Shown: positions 33,101-48,100, counted from the stretch's first letter. The stretch: 64,000 bases of DNA from Symsagittifera roscoffensis (GCF_963678635.1 NC_087062.1:8544193-8608192); one strand, 5' to 3'. Numbers and translations: made by a program. The notes: generated by a model not told the origin, from the letters alone.

Positions 33101-36100
33101 TTTGATCAATCAACTTGCTTAATTCTGCTTCGACCCTTTCTTGTAGTTGTATTGGTATACGTCTACCCTTTTGGTTGTACCGGTTCAAATTCTTTGCTAA
33201 ATTGTGTTTTGTTACGCGGTGTTTTGACTTTCCTATGCGTAAGCATAATTGTTGAAAATTATTCTTGACACATTGTTTAATTTCTTGGTTTGACTCGTCG
33301 CTTCGTTGCACAGTGAGTACCCTGTGCGTTTTTGTTGTCCTGAATCAATTCAATGCCGAAGCGTGCTAATAGATTCCGTCCTATTATATTTGCTTTGTGA
33401 TTGTCCACTATAATGAACGGAGTTGTTTGTATTTTCCATCCTCCCGACTCAATCGTAATTATCAGCCTTTCTTTAGGATGTATTGATTCGCCGTTGTAAC
33501 ATGCTAAATTTCTGGCTGTATCCTCCGGTGGGATATTTTTGAACACTGCCGTTTGATCATTTTGTTGTATTCGTTGGGCAGTTTTTTCGTTTAGGAAAGA
33601 CATCGGGCTGCCCGAGCCAGCAATAGCGAAGAGTTCTGTTGTATTCGTCTTCAATTTAACAATATGTCCATTTATATTGTCTTCCGATAGTGTTTTTGTG
33701 TTTTTTTTTCCAGTGATTCCGATATTGCCATTACGAAAAATTCGTCTATTTGATAGTGTTCCCAACCATTGTTTGTGGTGAACTCAGCAGATGCGATCAG
33801 GTCGGTATCCGTCTCCGTGCTCTCTTTTTCTGTTTCCTCTCGCTGTTCGTTATTTGTATTTCCTAGATAATTTTACGTTTGCAGAACGGCAAACTTTCGC
33901 GAAATGTCCGCCTTTCGCGCAGTTCGAGCATTTGTGTTCCGTTGTTGTTGGTATTGCTGAACCCTTGTGTTTTGTGATCCACGTGGATACGGTCGGCCGC
34001 GTAGACCACCCCGACCTCGCTGATTGTTTTGGTTGTACTGTTGGTTTTGTCTGCCGCGTGTATTAACGTAATGTATCGGTTCTTGTTTTGGGGTCACTGT
34101 TTGACCTCCGATTGGATATATTTTCATTGTAGGACTGTGTTCTATTCCATTTTCACGTCGAATTGCGTATTCGTATGCCTCCTGTGGGCTACGTGTTTGT
34201 GCTAGCAATTCCTCTGCAGTTTTTTCGTTGTTAATGTGGGCGGTAAACAAATCCCTTACCCATTCACTTTCTCAGTCGCCGCAATTGGCCTGTGAAGCTA
34301 GTTCCACTAGGTCAGCATGAAATTGTTCTAAACTTTCTGTTTTCTTTTGTTTTAGACAGATAAAATTATACCTCTCAAAAGCTATTATACGTGTCGTCGG
34401 TTATCTTGACCTCGTATACTGGTTCAGATGGCTCTATTAATTGTGGTCTTGTTCGTAAGATACTTCGAATTTCGATACCGTCCTTCGCGAATACTGCAAA
34501 TTCTAGTATTGCCGCCCATTTTGTCCATTCTAATGGGGGTTCGGCCGATGCTCGTTCCCAGAATGGGTTTATGTTGAGTGGGTTCTTCGAAAATCCTGGT
34601 GGCTGCGCCATGTCATACCGCTATGTCCTCAAGTTACGAACTGCTAACCCTTGAATCCGGATAGATAGATAATATCGAGCTTGAGAGAGAGAAGTTAAAA
34701 TAACTAGTTAATGTTAACGTTTATTCTCATTCTGAACCGTAGTTCTCTTTAGACGCCGTTCTCGTCCTTGCTATCAAGATCAATTGACCAGTACACATTA
34801 ATGTTATATAATATCAAAACATAAATGATGTATAAATACATAATATAATTTATATGGAGTTTGATCTATCCATGCAGGATGACATATATATTGGAAGACT
34901 TGCAAATACAAATAAGAGGGAATTCGGTCTTGGTGCTCCAAAAATGGGGATGAAGTGCAGCACATACGAGAACTATCAAACAAGGACGGATCTCTGAAAG
35001 GTTATCATGTGGTTTTTGATGAAACCGACGCTGAGAAAATTGAAGAAAACAGTTTTGACCAGAGGGGGTTGCACATGGGCAATGTTTTTTGAATAAATAA
35101 AGCTTTCGACTGGCTGAAATCACTATCAGACAAAAACAGAGGAAATGATTGAATTAAGGGTTTATCTAAATTGAATGTCATTCAAATGCAGACTTGTCAA
35201 CGCTCAGTCATTACGTAACAAAACTGAAAGACTATCGAACATTCTTGCGTTTAGAGGATACCAATTTTTTCTTTGTCAATGAGTCGTTGTTATCCGCAGA
35301 AGTAGAAGAAAAACACCTAATAAGACAAAGCTACTCTTCGTCAACAAATTACAAACTCTTCAATCTATCGCGGACTCATGGCCGAGATGGCGGTTTGATC
35401 TGTTTGAATCTTTTGAGCCGCCACTGCTCTCAGAATCTTGAAGCGGCATGTTTCGAAAGGAAAGCTAAAGAGCTAGTACATAACTGGCTAGTTTATAGAC
35501 CCCCAAGCAGTCCTAGAAGCTTCCTAGAAAACGGAGTCCTACGAAGCACTCTGAGGAGTGAGATGACTTTGCTGCATCCGTTATTTCGTTGTGGCTGGCC
35601 TCTAGCTGTGACGAGGTTGTCAAGGTCGGGGGCTCCACGTTGGGTGTTGTTTCCTCTGGCAAACATACATTGGGGTCCACGCGGCTGACCCATATTTCCT
35701 TTTCCACTAGTGTATCGTCTCCCCTATTGTTGTCTGTTTTTGTAGCTGTAGTCGACTTGGTTGTTTCGTTTTCAACTTCTGTGTTGATCGTTGTTTATGT
35801 GGCTGTGGTTGATCCGGCTGTTTCCGTTTGTGGTTTATCCGTATTTAAACTTTTTCTTTCCACCACAGTTGATTTTAATGTCGAACTGGCTCCAAAAGTT
35901 ATTTTTGGAAAACTTGATTTTTTCGATCTTGTGATCAGTTCTCTTGCGTCGGCCACTAGCGCGGTTGAAGTGTATTGTGGCGATGATTTAGTGTTCTTCA
36001 TCTGTTTTGCTTTGGTTGGTGGTCGCTTTTCCCACCTCGGGTCGGAGAGACTTTCTTCCCGATCGGATATACTTTTCCAGTCAACCGAAACTGTACAACC

Positions 36101-39100
36101 GCGTGGTTTGCTTGTTTTTAACTCTGCCGAAATGAATTTTTCGTGTCTTTTCTGCTCATTGATTTAAAATTGATCGCGTTGATCGACGTCTAGTCGCAGT
36201 TTAAATTTTTTGAATGCGAGAGAGTTGACTGATTTTGGGCAGAATTTGATTGGACTGAATTCTGTTTTTGGGTAGCAATTGACCGCTGAAGGAATGTTTG
36301 GAATGTTTAGTTGTTAATTGAGCGTTTGTTCTAGCATCTAAAAACCCTTTATTTTCCGCGCGTTTTGATCAGATCATATGGTGCTTTGTTTTGATTGGCC
36401 AACTTATTTAGAATGACATTACCAATCATTTCTAGGTTGTTTATGAATGTATTAATTGCTGCTACTACGAATTGTTTGTGCTGAACTCAGCGGATGCGAT
36501 CGGGTCGGTATCCGTCTCCGTGCTCTCTTTTTCTGTTTCCTCATGCTGTTCTTCATTTGTATTTCCTAGGTAATTTACGTTTGTAGAACGGCAAACTTTC
36601 GCGAAATAACCGCGTTTCGCATATTTCGAGCAATTTTTGTCTTTTGCTGGACATGATTGTAGATGGTTTGGACCATAATGATTTCCACACTTAAACCATT
36701 GTTTTGAATTTGTGTTTCGTTGTTGTTGGTATTGCTGAACTTTTGTGTTTTGTGATCCACGTGGATACGGTCGGCCGCGAAAACCGCCCCGACCTCGCTG
36801 ATTGTTTTGGTTGTACTGTTGGTTTTGTCTGCCGCGTATATTAACATAATGTATGGGTTCTTGTTTTGGGGTCACTGCTGGACCTCCGATTGGATATATT
36901 TTCATTAAACGACTGTGTTTTATTCCACTTTCACGTCGAATTGCGTATTCGTATGCCTCCTGTGGGCTACGTGTTTGTGCTAGCAATTCCTCTGCAGTTT
37001 TTTTCGTTGTTCATGTGGGCGGTAAACAAATCCCTTACCCATTCACTTTCTCGGTCGCCGCAATTGGCCGGTGAAGCTAGTTCCACTAGGTCAGCATGAA
37101 ATTGTTCTAAACTTTCTGTTTTCTTTTGTTTTAGACAGATAAAATTATACCTCTCAAAAGCTATTATACGTGTCGTCGGTTATCTTGACCTCGTATACTG
37201 GTTCAGATGGCTCTATTAATTGTGGTCTTGTTCGTAAGATACTTCGAATTTCGATACCGTCCTTCGCGAATACTGCAAATTCTAGTATTGCCGCCCATTT
37301 TGTCCATTCTAATGGGGGTTCGGCCGATGCTCGTTCCCAGAATGGGTTTATGTTGAGTGGGTTCTTCGAAAATCCTGGTGGCTGCGCCATGTCATACCGC
37401 TATGTCCTCAAGGTATGAACTGCTAATCCTTGAATCCGTATGGATAGATAATATCGAGCTTGAGAGAGAGAAGTTAAAGCAACTAGTTAATGTTAACGTT
37501 TATTCTCGTTCTGAACCGTAGTTCTCTTTAGACGCCGTTCTCGTCCTTGCTATCAAGGTCAATCGACCAGTACACATTAATGCTATATAATATCAAAACA
37601 TAAATGATGTATAAATACATAATATAATTTATATATTGGAAGACTTGCAAATACAAAGAAGAGGGAATGCGGTCGTTGTGCTCCAAAAATGGGGATGAAG
37701 TGCAGCACATGCGAGAACTATCAAACATGGACGGATCTCTGAAAGGTCATCATGTGGTTTTTGATGGAACCGACGCTGAGAAAATTGAAGAAGACAGTTT
37801 TGACCAGAGGGGGTTGCACATGGGCGATATTTTTTGAATAAATAAAGCTTTCGACTGGCTGAAATCACTATCAGACAAAAACAGAGGAAATGATTGAATT
37901 AAGGGTTTATCTAAATCGGATGTCATTCAAATGCAGACTTGTCAACGCTCAGTCATTACGTAACAAAACTGAAAGACTATCGAACATTCTTGCGTTTAGA
38001 GGATACCAATTTTTCTTTGTCAATGAGTCGTTGTTATCCTCAGAAGTAGACGAAAAACACCTAATAAGACAAAACTACTCTTCGTCAACAAATTATAAAC
38101 TCTTCAATCTATTGCGGACTCATGGTCGAGATGGCGGTTTGCTCTGTTTGAATCTTTTGAGCCACCAGTGCTCTCAGAATCTTGAAGCGGCATGTTTCGA
38201 AAGGAAAGCTAAAGAGCTAGTACATATCTGGCTAGTTTATAGACCCCCAAGCAGTGGATCAAAAAGCTTTTGGAGCTTCCTAGAAAACGGAGTCCTACGA
38301 AGCACTCTGAGAAGTGAGATGTCTTTGCTGGGTGATCTTAGCCTACCTCGTAAGGCTACTCTTAAAAATGTCTTGCATCATCTAAATTTACAACAATTGA
38401 ACAATGAACCTAATCACAAATATCTGGAATTGTGTTAGATCTATTAATACATAATAATGTCAGCTTGATCAGTCAGGTTTTGAGACATGAATTTCTTTTT
38501 TTGGATCATAAAGCCATACACTTCTTTATAAGCAAACAGAGTTAAATACCTGGAAAGAAACAAAATGTAAAAAAAAATTTGGTCGAACGTTGATTTGAAC
38601 AAATTTTCCACTCCGTTACAACTAAACCTTAATCTTAACTTCCATCTAAACGCCCAAACTTAGTGGAAGAGTTTTCAATGGAAACACTCGCTTTTTAGGA
38701 AGTGAAATTGTTCCAGTAAAAAAGCGCAGTCACAAACAAAAAAATGCCCATTTTTTTTTACAACGAAATGCGTTTTCTAAAACAGAAAAAGAGACAGCTA
38801 GAAGAAAAATATCGGAAGAAATCAATACCACCAATAGAAATGCGTTTCGAAATGCAGTAGCCGAGTGCAAAGTGATTTTTATACAAATGAAGACAATTTT
38901 TTTTCGATAAAAAAAATTAATTTCAGCTCCGACCTGAAAAGTAAGTTCAAAAAACTGAAACAACCCATGGGGTACAAGACTCCAAACGTTTTTTTTTCAT
39001 CGTCTTGGCTCAATGGGTGAAGTATCCAATGTAATGAGTGAGTATTTTGACTCCAAAATATTAGATATTCAAGAAAAAAGTTGAAAATCAGAAATCATTC

Positions 39101-42100
39101 TAAACTTTCGAAAGAATCTACCAGCAAAACAAATGCAACATTTCGAAATGATAGATGAACCTGATTTTGATAATGCAACAAGCTCGATTTCAAACAGCAC
39201 TTGTGACCTGGATTGTGAGCCAAGTAAGTTCTTTAAAGCAATATTGCATTCTTGGAAGCATTTTATGGTCAAGCTGATCAATACTAGCTTTGAAACTGGA
39301 GTCTTTCCCGTAATATATAAGGACACTTTGGTTGTGCCCCAACGGAAAAAACCATTTTTGGATACAGAGTTGCTAAAAAACTACCAACCTACAGCCAATT
39401 TAATCGAAATTACTTGAGAAAGTGGCTGCGAATCAAATAAAACTACATCTCAGTTCAGAAACTTTAATTGATGAAAACTAATCAGCCTCTCGAAAAAACC
39501 ATTCCACCGAAACGGGATTACTTAGATTTTCCAATCTAAGTAATCCCGTTCTAATGCTACCATCAAATTTTCTGGTAGCATTAGATGAAAATAAGGTAGT
39601 GATTATGTAGTGACAGCAGCTTTCGACACAATAGACCACAACATTCTCGACAATCTACTTCAAAACCGCTTTAACATCAAAGGAGTTTGCCTTAAATGGA
39701 TATTATTATATTTAAAATATCGTAACCAAAAGGTCAAAGTGGATACTTGTTGGTCAGAGGAAAAAATTCAAATGTAGGGGTTCCACAGGGATCGATTTTA
39801 TGTCTGATTATTTTCATAAGGTACATAACGCTCATAGAAGACTTCCTAAAATCTTTGAACCTCGAGTATCAGCTATACGAGGATGACACATTATTATATA
39901 TAAGCTTTGAAAAACTGTCGTGCTCCGAAAAAATTACAGAAAGAATTCAAAATATAGTTTCTAAAGTTTTCGACGCACAAATTAATTCAAAATGCAGAGC
40001 CTGCTACTTCCAATTAAGACAACACACAGAGTTAAACTATACCTAAACCTCTAAAGCCGAATACTCCTGGTCAAAAGCTCAATCTTAAGCCGACATCACT
40101 ACTGTAAAGTCATTTTGAATGGCACCACTAAATTCAATGTAGTCGAATTATAGCGTGTTCAAAATGTAGCATGTAGATTCCTCTTCAATTTATCCAAATT
40201 TGAATGTCTGCCCGTTATAGAAAAAATCACCTTCAAATTAGTATGATTTGTTTATAAAATTGTTTACGGCTTACTAATTCCGGGCAATTTGAAAAATCTT
40301 ATAGTCTCAAACAATCAGGAGACAGTACGAAAACTCAATAACTGCAAAGTTAATGTCAGGAAATACAAAATAGCCTTCGGAAATAGAGTTTTTTCAGTAA
40401 GCCGACCGCGTCGGTGGAATAACCTGCCCGTTCAGCTTCCTGAGATGCGAGATAAAACGTTATTTAGACAGAAGCCTATAACTCATTTTTTCTGAGCCGC
40501 TTAACACCTAGAATAGTTTTCAGAACTGATTAGAATGCAAATCAGAGAAGCCGGAAGAATCGAAACAATAATATCTATGCTACGCAAACAAAAACGTATC
40601 GTTTCAAAAAAGCAAAGGCCACACCCTAAAATTATCAAGCTCTCAAGATTCAAGAGATGGCCTAATTGTGTTCTTGGCTACTCGCTTGTTAATGTTTTTT
40701 TTTGCGCAATACTATCACTATCCCGTGCCCGGGTGGCACCATTGCCACCCTGTGCACCAAAAATTTTATGCAGGAAATGAAGAAGTTCAGGAACATTCAA
40801 AACGTAGTTGTTATGGGAGGCACGAACAACCTGTTCGACAAATCGTCAAAACCGTTGATGAGCCCCGTAGTGGTTTCTGATGGAATGTATTATTTAATCA
40901 GAGCCTCAAAATTCAATGGATTCAATGTTGGAATCATGGAACTTATCAGTAGAAGAGGAAAATACACAAGGATTAGCAGTCAATGAGTGCTACAAGGATA
41001 TCGCCAACGAGCTAAAAGTGACATACTTCAGCCATCGACGTTTCAGTACAAACATGACTGAGGATGGACTCCACCTTAACCCGTCTCAAATAGGGGAGCT
41101 AGCGGCTGATTTTAAAACGGCTTTCCAGAGATTTGATCAAAATTTTGTATTTTTTGAGTGTAACCAGGTCCAACTAAGGATCAAGATTTTGAATAGTTTA
41201 AAAGCTTTTAATCAGACTGCAAATAACAAGAGTGAAACTAACACCATGAAACACCGGGCCTAGATCAAAGCCGAAGACTTACGATCTGATTAACACGTCA
41301 GTTTTTCCAGAACAGTAACTTTCATCCGCTAAACCCAGCTTAAGGTCAAATATTGAAATAACACACCCGGATTATGGTTGAAGATATCAACTACCAGCCA
41401 GGCTCAGTTTAGGGCCGAAGAAATTGATCAAATGGAACAACCTAAGTGCAAAAAGAGGTGCATAAAATAAAAAAACACTGATGATGATGATAATGATGAT
41501 ATCAATTTCATACCTGCTTGGAAATCGTCACTTTCGAAGATGTCGATCAGCCCCGCCTTGATAAACGCCTCCCGCTGCTTCATCCTCCCTTGTGGAAACT
41601 TTTCCGTTACACAGATCGCAAATATCATAGTTTTGACAAACTTAACAAAGAATTATTTGGTAATCAAATAACAGTTTTCGAAGTTTTATTTTCTTTTCAA
41701 ATCCTCTAAAATTATTGAAAATTTGAGAGAATTACTGGTCAACATTGATATACAAGATAATTATTCAAAATATGGAGCCAAATGAAAATTAAATTCGGTC
41801 TTTTAGAAAACTCCGCCTTGTGTTGTAAATCAAACCCTTCAGGTGAAATTTATTTTCTCTACAGTATTTTCAGAATAAAGTGAAATTTAACTATCTTAGC
41901 TTTTAAATTTGATTCAGTCAGAAAACTTATTTTAAATTTGATTCTAAATTCGATTTAAAACATCATTTTAAATTTGATTCAGTTACGATTCATTTGTAAC
42001 AGAAAATGGTATGTGCCTTCGTAGTGGCCTTCGCAGAGTATAAATGCATTGATGAATGCGAGCAGTTCTGCCAGATACTCTATGTCTCCCATATGAAGAC

Positions 42101-45100
42101 CGAAGTCCTCCACTAGGGGCTGGAAGGGAAACGTGTTCAGAGAGGTCCGGTTGATTAGACTGTACACCTGCAGGAAAAACAAGGCTTCTTTTCCAGTTTC
42201 CCACCCCCCTCGTTAAATTACAACATAAACCTGTTCAAAAATTGTTTTTTTTGTTCACGCTAATTTTATTTAATGCATCTTTATAACATGAAAAGTCTTT
42301 TCAAAAAGACTTTCACATATTGAATTTTAAAAAAGTTTAAAGGGGGGACTGCAAAAAAGCCAAATCAAATGTTAGTTAGTTGATTTGTTCGAAAAATTAG
42401 CCCACCGTGGATTAACAAAAAATGCTTGTCACAGTATGGAAAAAACTTGTCATGGAATTCCATGCAATTCTATTGAAAAAACGGTATGAAAACTGTCTTA
42501 TAAACATTTTTCTATAGAATCCATGAATATGATGAGCATTTTTTTTTGGGAGATCGATCCGGGTCAAGCGTTGCAAAAGTTATTCGACCCGTCAAAAACT
42601 CAGGTATATGACACTTTATCAGCCAGGGGAGAAAATGGAACCGTCCTCAGGAATTCGATGGATCCCCTATCACCATCCAAACGGTCCTTTTTTCCGACAA
42701 ATCACTTTTAGAGCTTCAGAAGGGCCATGAAAAAAAAAATTTCGCCTGAAAAAAAAATCTTTTTGTTCGGCTATCTTCTACCCCCATTTCAAGTCCTACA
42801 TCTAACCAGGTTTACTATTCAACTCTGAGAAAAACGTGATTGAAATATCAAGTTTTGTTCATTTTGTCCGGATAATATAAACAAGACTGCTCGTATCAGG
42901 GCGAAGCCCTGTATGTTCCGACTGGCTTTTAAGGTCTGTGTAGCAGTAATCACATGAAAAAACTCAAAGGTAAATAATAACAAGACTGCTCGTAACAGGG
43001 CGAAGCCCTGAATATTCCGACTGCCCTTTAAGGTTTATCAAACAGTAGTAGTAACATAAAAAAATTAAATGTAATGAAATCCAATGAAAAAAAATTCTAA
43101 AATTTGAAATTTTTTTAATGAAATTAACCCCCCACACATAAAGCATATCAAACATCAAAGTGTAAAGTTTTGAGTCGTACGAAACTAATACGACCAATTA
43201 GCTACCCTCAATTCATTTTGGAACGATTTTGTTCTGCGGGATAAAAAGAAGCGCACATAATTTAGCCCAGAATATGGCAAATATGGCAATTTTCAAACCC
43301 CCAGAACTTTACAAAAAATTATCGGAGGTGAAATATCTTTTTACATTTGAAATCAAGAAGTCGATAGCTTCAATGGGGTATTAAACATTTTTCTTGAAAA
43401 CTATTGTTTCGATCGGTGAAAATTGACTGAATAGAAAAAAAAACCACGCCCAGCATAAATCTTCCGTTTTCTTCGAAAGTCACAAAAAAAATGATCACAG
43501 GTGAAATATTTTTTCAAATTCAAGCTCAGGAGAATCATACCTTTTGAATCATTTTTTAAAAAAATTCCGTCATAAATGGCTAGTTAAAAGGTCAAAGTTT
43601 GTCTGAAGAAAAAAGCACACCCCGAGCACAAATATTCCGTTACTTTCGTTACGAAAGTCGGAAAAATCAGCATTGTACTCATGGTTTGTCAGCAGTGAAA
43701 ATTAGCATTTGTCATTGCTCAATAACAACATAAATCAAACTTTCATCTGTTCCTTGAGATGTGTGAACGACAGCTGACCTTGGTGACGAATTGTACTGAA
43801 GAGGACTCTTCTATCATCATGTTGGTGAGCAGATGTACAACCTCCCTTCTGCACATGAGTGAATTGGACATCATCACCTTCGCGTTAAAAATCAGTTAAA
43901 AATTATAACAATGCCATTAGTCGATGTCAATTATTCGTTCATACATTTGAATACTTCTGCATTTGTTTTTTCAACGTTCTGATCTCCTGTCCAATAAAAT
44001 TTCATATCTTGCCCGCCCTCTGAAATTAAAAAGCACTAACAGTAACTTTTTTTGTTTTTTTTTTGCAAAAGTGACTGTGTTTGCAGTTTCCGGCGCTTTT
44101 TGCATTGCCCTCGGCAGCCTTTTTATTTTTGATTATGTTCCGCGCTCGTTGCTTGTGGGTGAGTAGAGGCACAACAGCGGTTCTCTGTGAAGACCCCAAC
44201 ATGCTGATTTTTCCCCTTGTAATTAAAAGATTTTAACCTTAATCTGAGACTCTGATAATTAATTAGCTTTGAGTTTACTGGTCCTCTCAGCTTATTAACC
44301 TTAAATAGCTTCTATTATGTTTTCCCCGTCTTCACTTTAATGTACCTTGGCGGTCACTCCTATGACCTCTGGGTCTGAGGCCCTGGCGATGAAGAACTGG
44401 AGGAATGCCTGGTAGCCAATGAGGGAGCGCAGGACGGAAGAGAGCGGCACCAGAGTTGCGAAGATTGTCATGTCCTCTTTGTCGTAACGCTGAAAAAAAA
44501 TTTTCTGAACATTTTACAAAAATCACTTCATATTGGTACACAAAAACTAAGCGTTTTTTTTCGAAATCGATTTAACCAAAATAATTAAGCGACGAAGCGC
44601 GGCGAAGCTATAGTGACACTGCCGGTTATACTTAATAATGCTTAGAGAATGAATTATGCCTGAGAGATTAATTATTCAAAAAACGAGCACAATTTTTCAA
44701 AAAAACTTCTTAAAAAGCTCAAGTTTGGACTTCAAATATAAATTTGGAAGTCACGTGGGATTTTGAGCGAAATCAGTGTCTCATTTTTCCAACACAAACC
44801 TGTCAGTTATTGTTTCAAAGTAGACAATCTAGTTTAAGTTCGTAAGTGTACCTTAGAGATCTCGAGTAGTTTAGCGAGGAGTATCTGGATGCCCTCGTTG
44901 TCCACGAACTGCATCACCCACTCCTCTGACACCACATCATCAGGCTGCAGCCCATTCAGCAGGTCACTCAAAAGGTTATATCTGGATCCAAATCAAACAA
45001 GAATAGCTGGTTTCATAGAAAACATTTCGAGAAACCACTTTCCTAAAAACCCGGAAACGTAAAATTTAAATTTGACAAAAAAAGGTAAACTATTTTTTTC

Positions 45101-48100
45101 GAGCTTTTTTCTAGCACTTTCTTAATAATTTTTTCATTGGAAAAACAAATAAATTAAATTAAAAAGGCATACATGAGTAATAAATAAAGATAAATAAAAT
45201 ATCCACAGACTTGTAGTGCTCAAGTTTGAGATCAAATAGAGTAAATTCGTCTGAAAACCGAAAATATTGGGACCAATATTTAAAAAATGTATCATGAAGG
45301 ATTTTTATATAATACTACAACTCACTCGGGAGTTTATGTAATCAAAGTGAGTCGCATAAAAAAAACATCAATTATTTGCTAGGTTCATCTCATGCAAAGA
45401 AGTACATGAAATATTTTGGCTTTTAGCATAGCAAAAAAACTTTTAAAGCAACCAAAAATAGTGGCATCTAGATTTAAAATATAGGATTTTCAATGGCCAT
45501 ATTTGCCAGTAAATACCGAGTCATTGTGTAAGATTATACTGTTTTCATAAAGTCAAATTTTACAATTTTTCTTTTTTTTTGCACATAATAAGGAGGTAGT
45601 TATTAAACTTTTTTTCCGACCAAACTTTTTGTTGTAAGTTAACATATTTCAATTAAGTCATTATGAATTCCAACAATTACAGTGCCAAAAATATTGTAAC
45701 TTTGAATAACCACGGTTTTTCTGAAAAAAAAACTGTCGGTGTGTGCCTGTGTGGGTGGTTTTCGAAAAAAAAACATCAGTGTCCAGCGAAGGGAGTATTT
45801 AAAATACGTTCAAATTCATTCCAGCATACCAAACCCCACTAAAGTTAAATTGCAAGGAATAAATTCCAACTTTTTGTTGCAAAAATTTTATAAAGAACGA
45901 ATTGAAATATCCTTTTAACTATGGTTTTGACTCGCCGGCAAAATTGAGTTATACATCCTAGACACAAAACTTTTGATTTATTACCAACAACTCTATTAAA
46001 TAAGCTCAATTTGGGGTTATTGTAGATCTCTAATTTAGTTTTTTTTATTTTAGCAGAACTATCGTTGCTGAATTATTCTGCAGTTATAGCTCACCACAGT
46101 CCACTCTCGTTTCACTTCTTGAGATGGTTTGTATTTTTATCTCAAAATCAAGCAAAACAACCAATCGTGAAGTGGTTTTGGCTTATTATCATTGATAGTC
46201 ATTTTAACTTTTTAATGGAGATGAATCTAGAATTTTTATAGGGGTATTGATGGAAATAAACTCAATTGTTACAACAAAAAAATAACAAAGAAAAAAAACT
46301 TGAGTTTTGATTTTGGCAACAATTTTGTCAAGTACACCCTCGACTTTGATTTTGACATTTTCGTGGAGCTCAGTGAGCGCCAAATTCAAACTTCAATGCT
46401 ATATCATGTTGGAGTGAAGGAAGTCTTTTTGTAGTTTCATGCTTGGAGACGAGCACTCACTTGTGCATACCGCAACGGAAAAGGAAGCACCAATCTGAAG
46501 CAAACTGAAAACTACTGGCATGGCGACTACGTAGCTCACTTTCAGAGAAGCTGTCAAATTTTCTAGTGAGTCGTGCAGGGGAAAGCTCCTGATATTTTTA
46601 GAAACTTTGAACTGGCTGGAGAAGTCGCCATTTGGAAGCACTTTTTTGTATGACTCGATCAGATCGTGGGAACACTAAAAAATGTCTTCTTTGCATCCTT
46701 TTCAGTTATCCAATGGGGCAGCAGCTTACAATTTGAGCACATGAAGAAGCAACCCAAAAAAACATTTTTTGAGTTCACGGAACAAAATAAAAAAGGCATA
46801 TAAAAGATGATGCTATGGGGGGTCTTCCTCTGCGGGCCTCAATCTGGCTATCACCCAGCTTTGCAACATCAGTCAAAAATTTTTGTAATCATTACCGTCT
46901 TCTCCATTGTGCCATTGTTGAAAAACTGGCGCGAGCTCAAAATAAGATCCATTAACTGAGGCAGTTCTAGAGAAAGGCCCTGATGTGCTACTTTGGTAAC
47001 TTCAGTCTCTCCAATGAGATGCTTTATAACCTAAGATCACTGAACGCATCATGGTAACCGCATCAAAAGATTTTCAGACGGGGTGTATACTGCTGAATGA
47101 GGCATGTGGACTAGCATCTATTAAGCCTCGGAATAAGACGCATTTTTGCAATTTTTCATTGTACAATATTACTCGATGTCAAGGACAAAAAAAATTGACG
47201 ACGAAGTCCCCTTTTAAAAAAAATAATGAAAAAATTAAAGGTGGAGGTTTTGGTATTTGGTAGTGCAAACTCCTGAGAGGAACGAGGAGGAGAAATTTTG
47301 TAGACCAAAAACAATTTTATGACTATCGTTTTCAGTTAAAATGGTTTTCATGGCTTCCTTGTTTTGGCAATCCAAAGCTGAACTTGTATATTGTCTCAGT
47401 AAGTTAGCGAAAAGTCCGGCTTACACTTCGCGTCAAAAAACAGAAGCAATACCATTGTAACTACGAGAAAAAATACAAGTAATTTCTCATGATTTGATGT
47501 ATTTACAGTTGTTCTTGCTCGGAGTATGAAATATGGAAGCTCGGATAGCTTTTGATTGTAATTTTTGTGGACCCAGATGATTTTCTGAGCTCTCCCAAAT
47601 CACTACGAAGACCCCATTTTGACCGCAGACAAATTTTTGAAAAAACAGGCTCCCCCCTAAAGGCGCCTTTAGAAAAATTTTACGGTCATTGAACCAAAAA
47701 GGGATAGTGCCTTTTGGGATGGCAGGGGATCGAATCCTTGCAGAAGGTGTCTGATTGAATCAATTGAAAGTTTTCGAACAAAAAAAGTTTCAATTATCAT
47801 TAAAAAGTGTCAAGTTTTTCCCAAAACCCAAAACAAAATAAATTAATATAAATAGAAGCCAAAAATAGAAGCCAAAAACCCAAATAAATTAATATAAATA
47901 GAAGCCAAAAACCCAAAACAAAATAATTTGTTTTTGACAGTGAACATGAGGGTTGATAAATTTCTCGGAAAAGTTGGTAACTTATAATGTAAAAACTAAC
48001 TAATATAATTCGAAGGTCTATCAAAACCTTTCGATATTCGTATACGTATACGAGCAGTTTTGTTTATTTAACCTTTCAATTATTTTTAGTCGAAGCTTCG

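Larger units (their letters stand above)
26063..38331. repeat. tandem triplication of a LINE/gypsy chimeric segment
   Basis: Three head-to-tail units: 26063-30938 (4,876 bp), 30939-35575 (4,637 bp), 35576-38331 (2,756 bp). Each runs from the same point in gypsy pol (ATCCRTTATTTCG) through gypsy gag and LTR into the LINE endonuclease, ending TTTGCTG. Both internal junctions join the same two bases. Left of unit 1 gypsy continues normally and right of unit 3 the LINE continues normally, as expected for tandem duplication of one parental segment. Units 2 and 3 share a 187-bp deletion in gag absent from unit 1, so they are sisters. Confidence 0.85.

Noticed and set aside
35589-36167. 192-codon plus frame, Val/Ser-rich
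   Set aside because: It is a shadow of the gypsy connector. The same plus frame appears at 31003 and 26117 because the DNA is duplicated.
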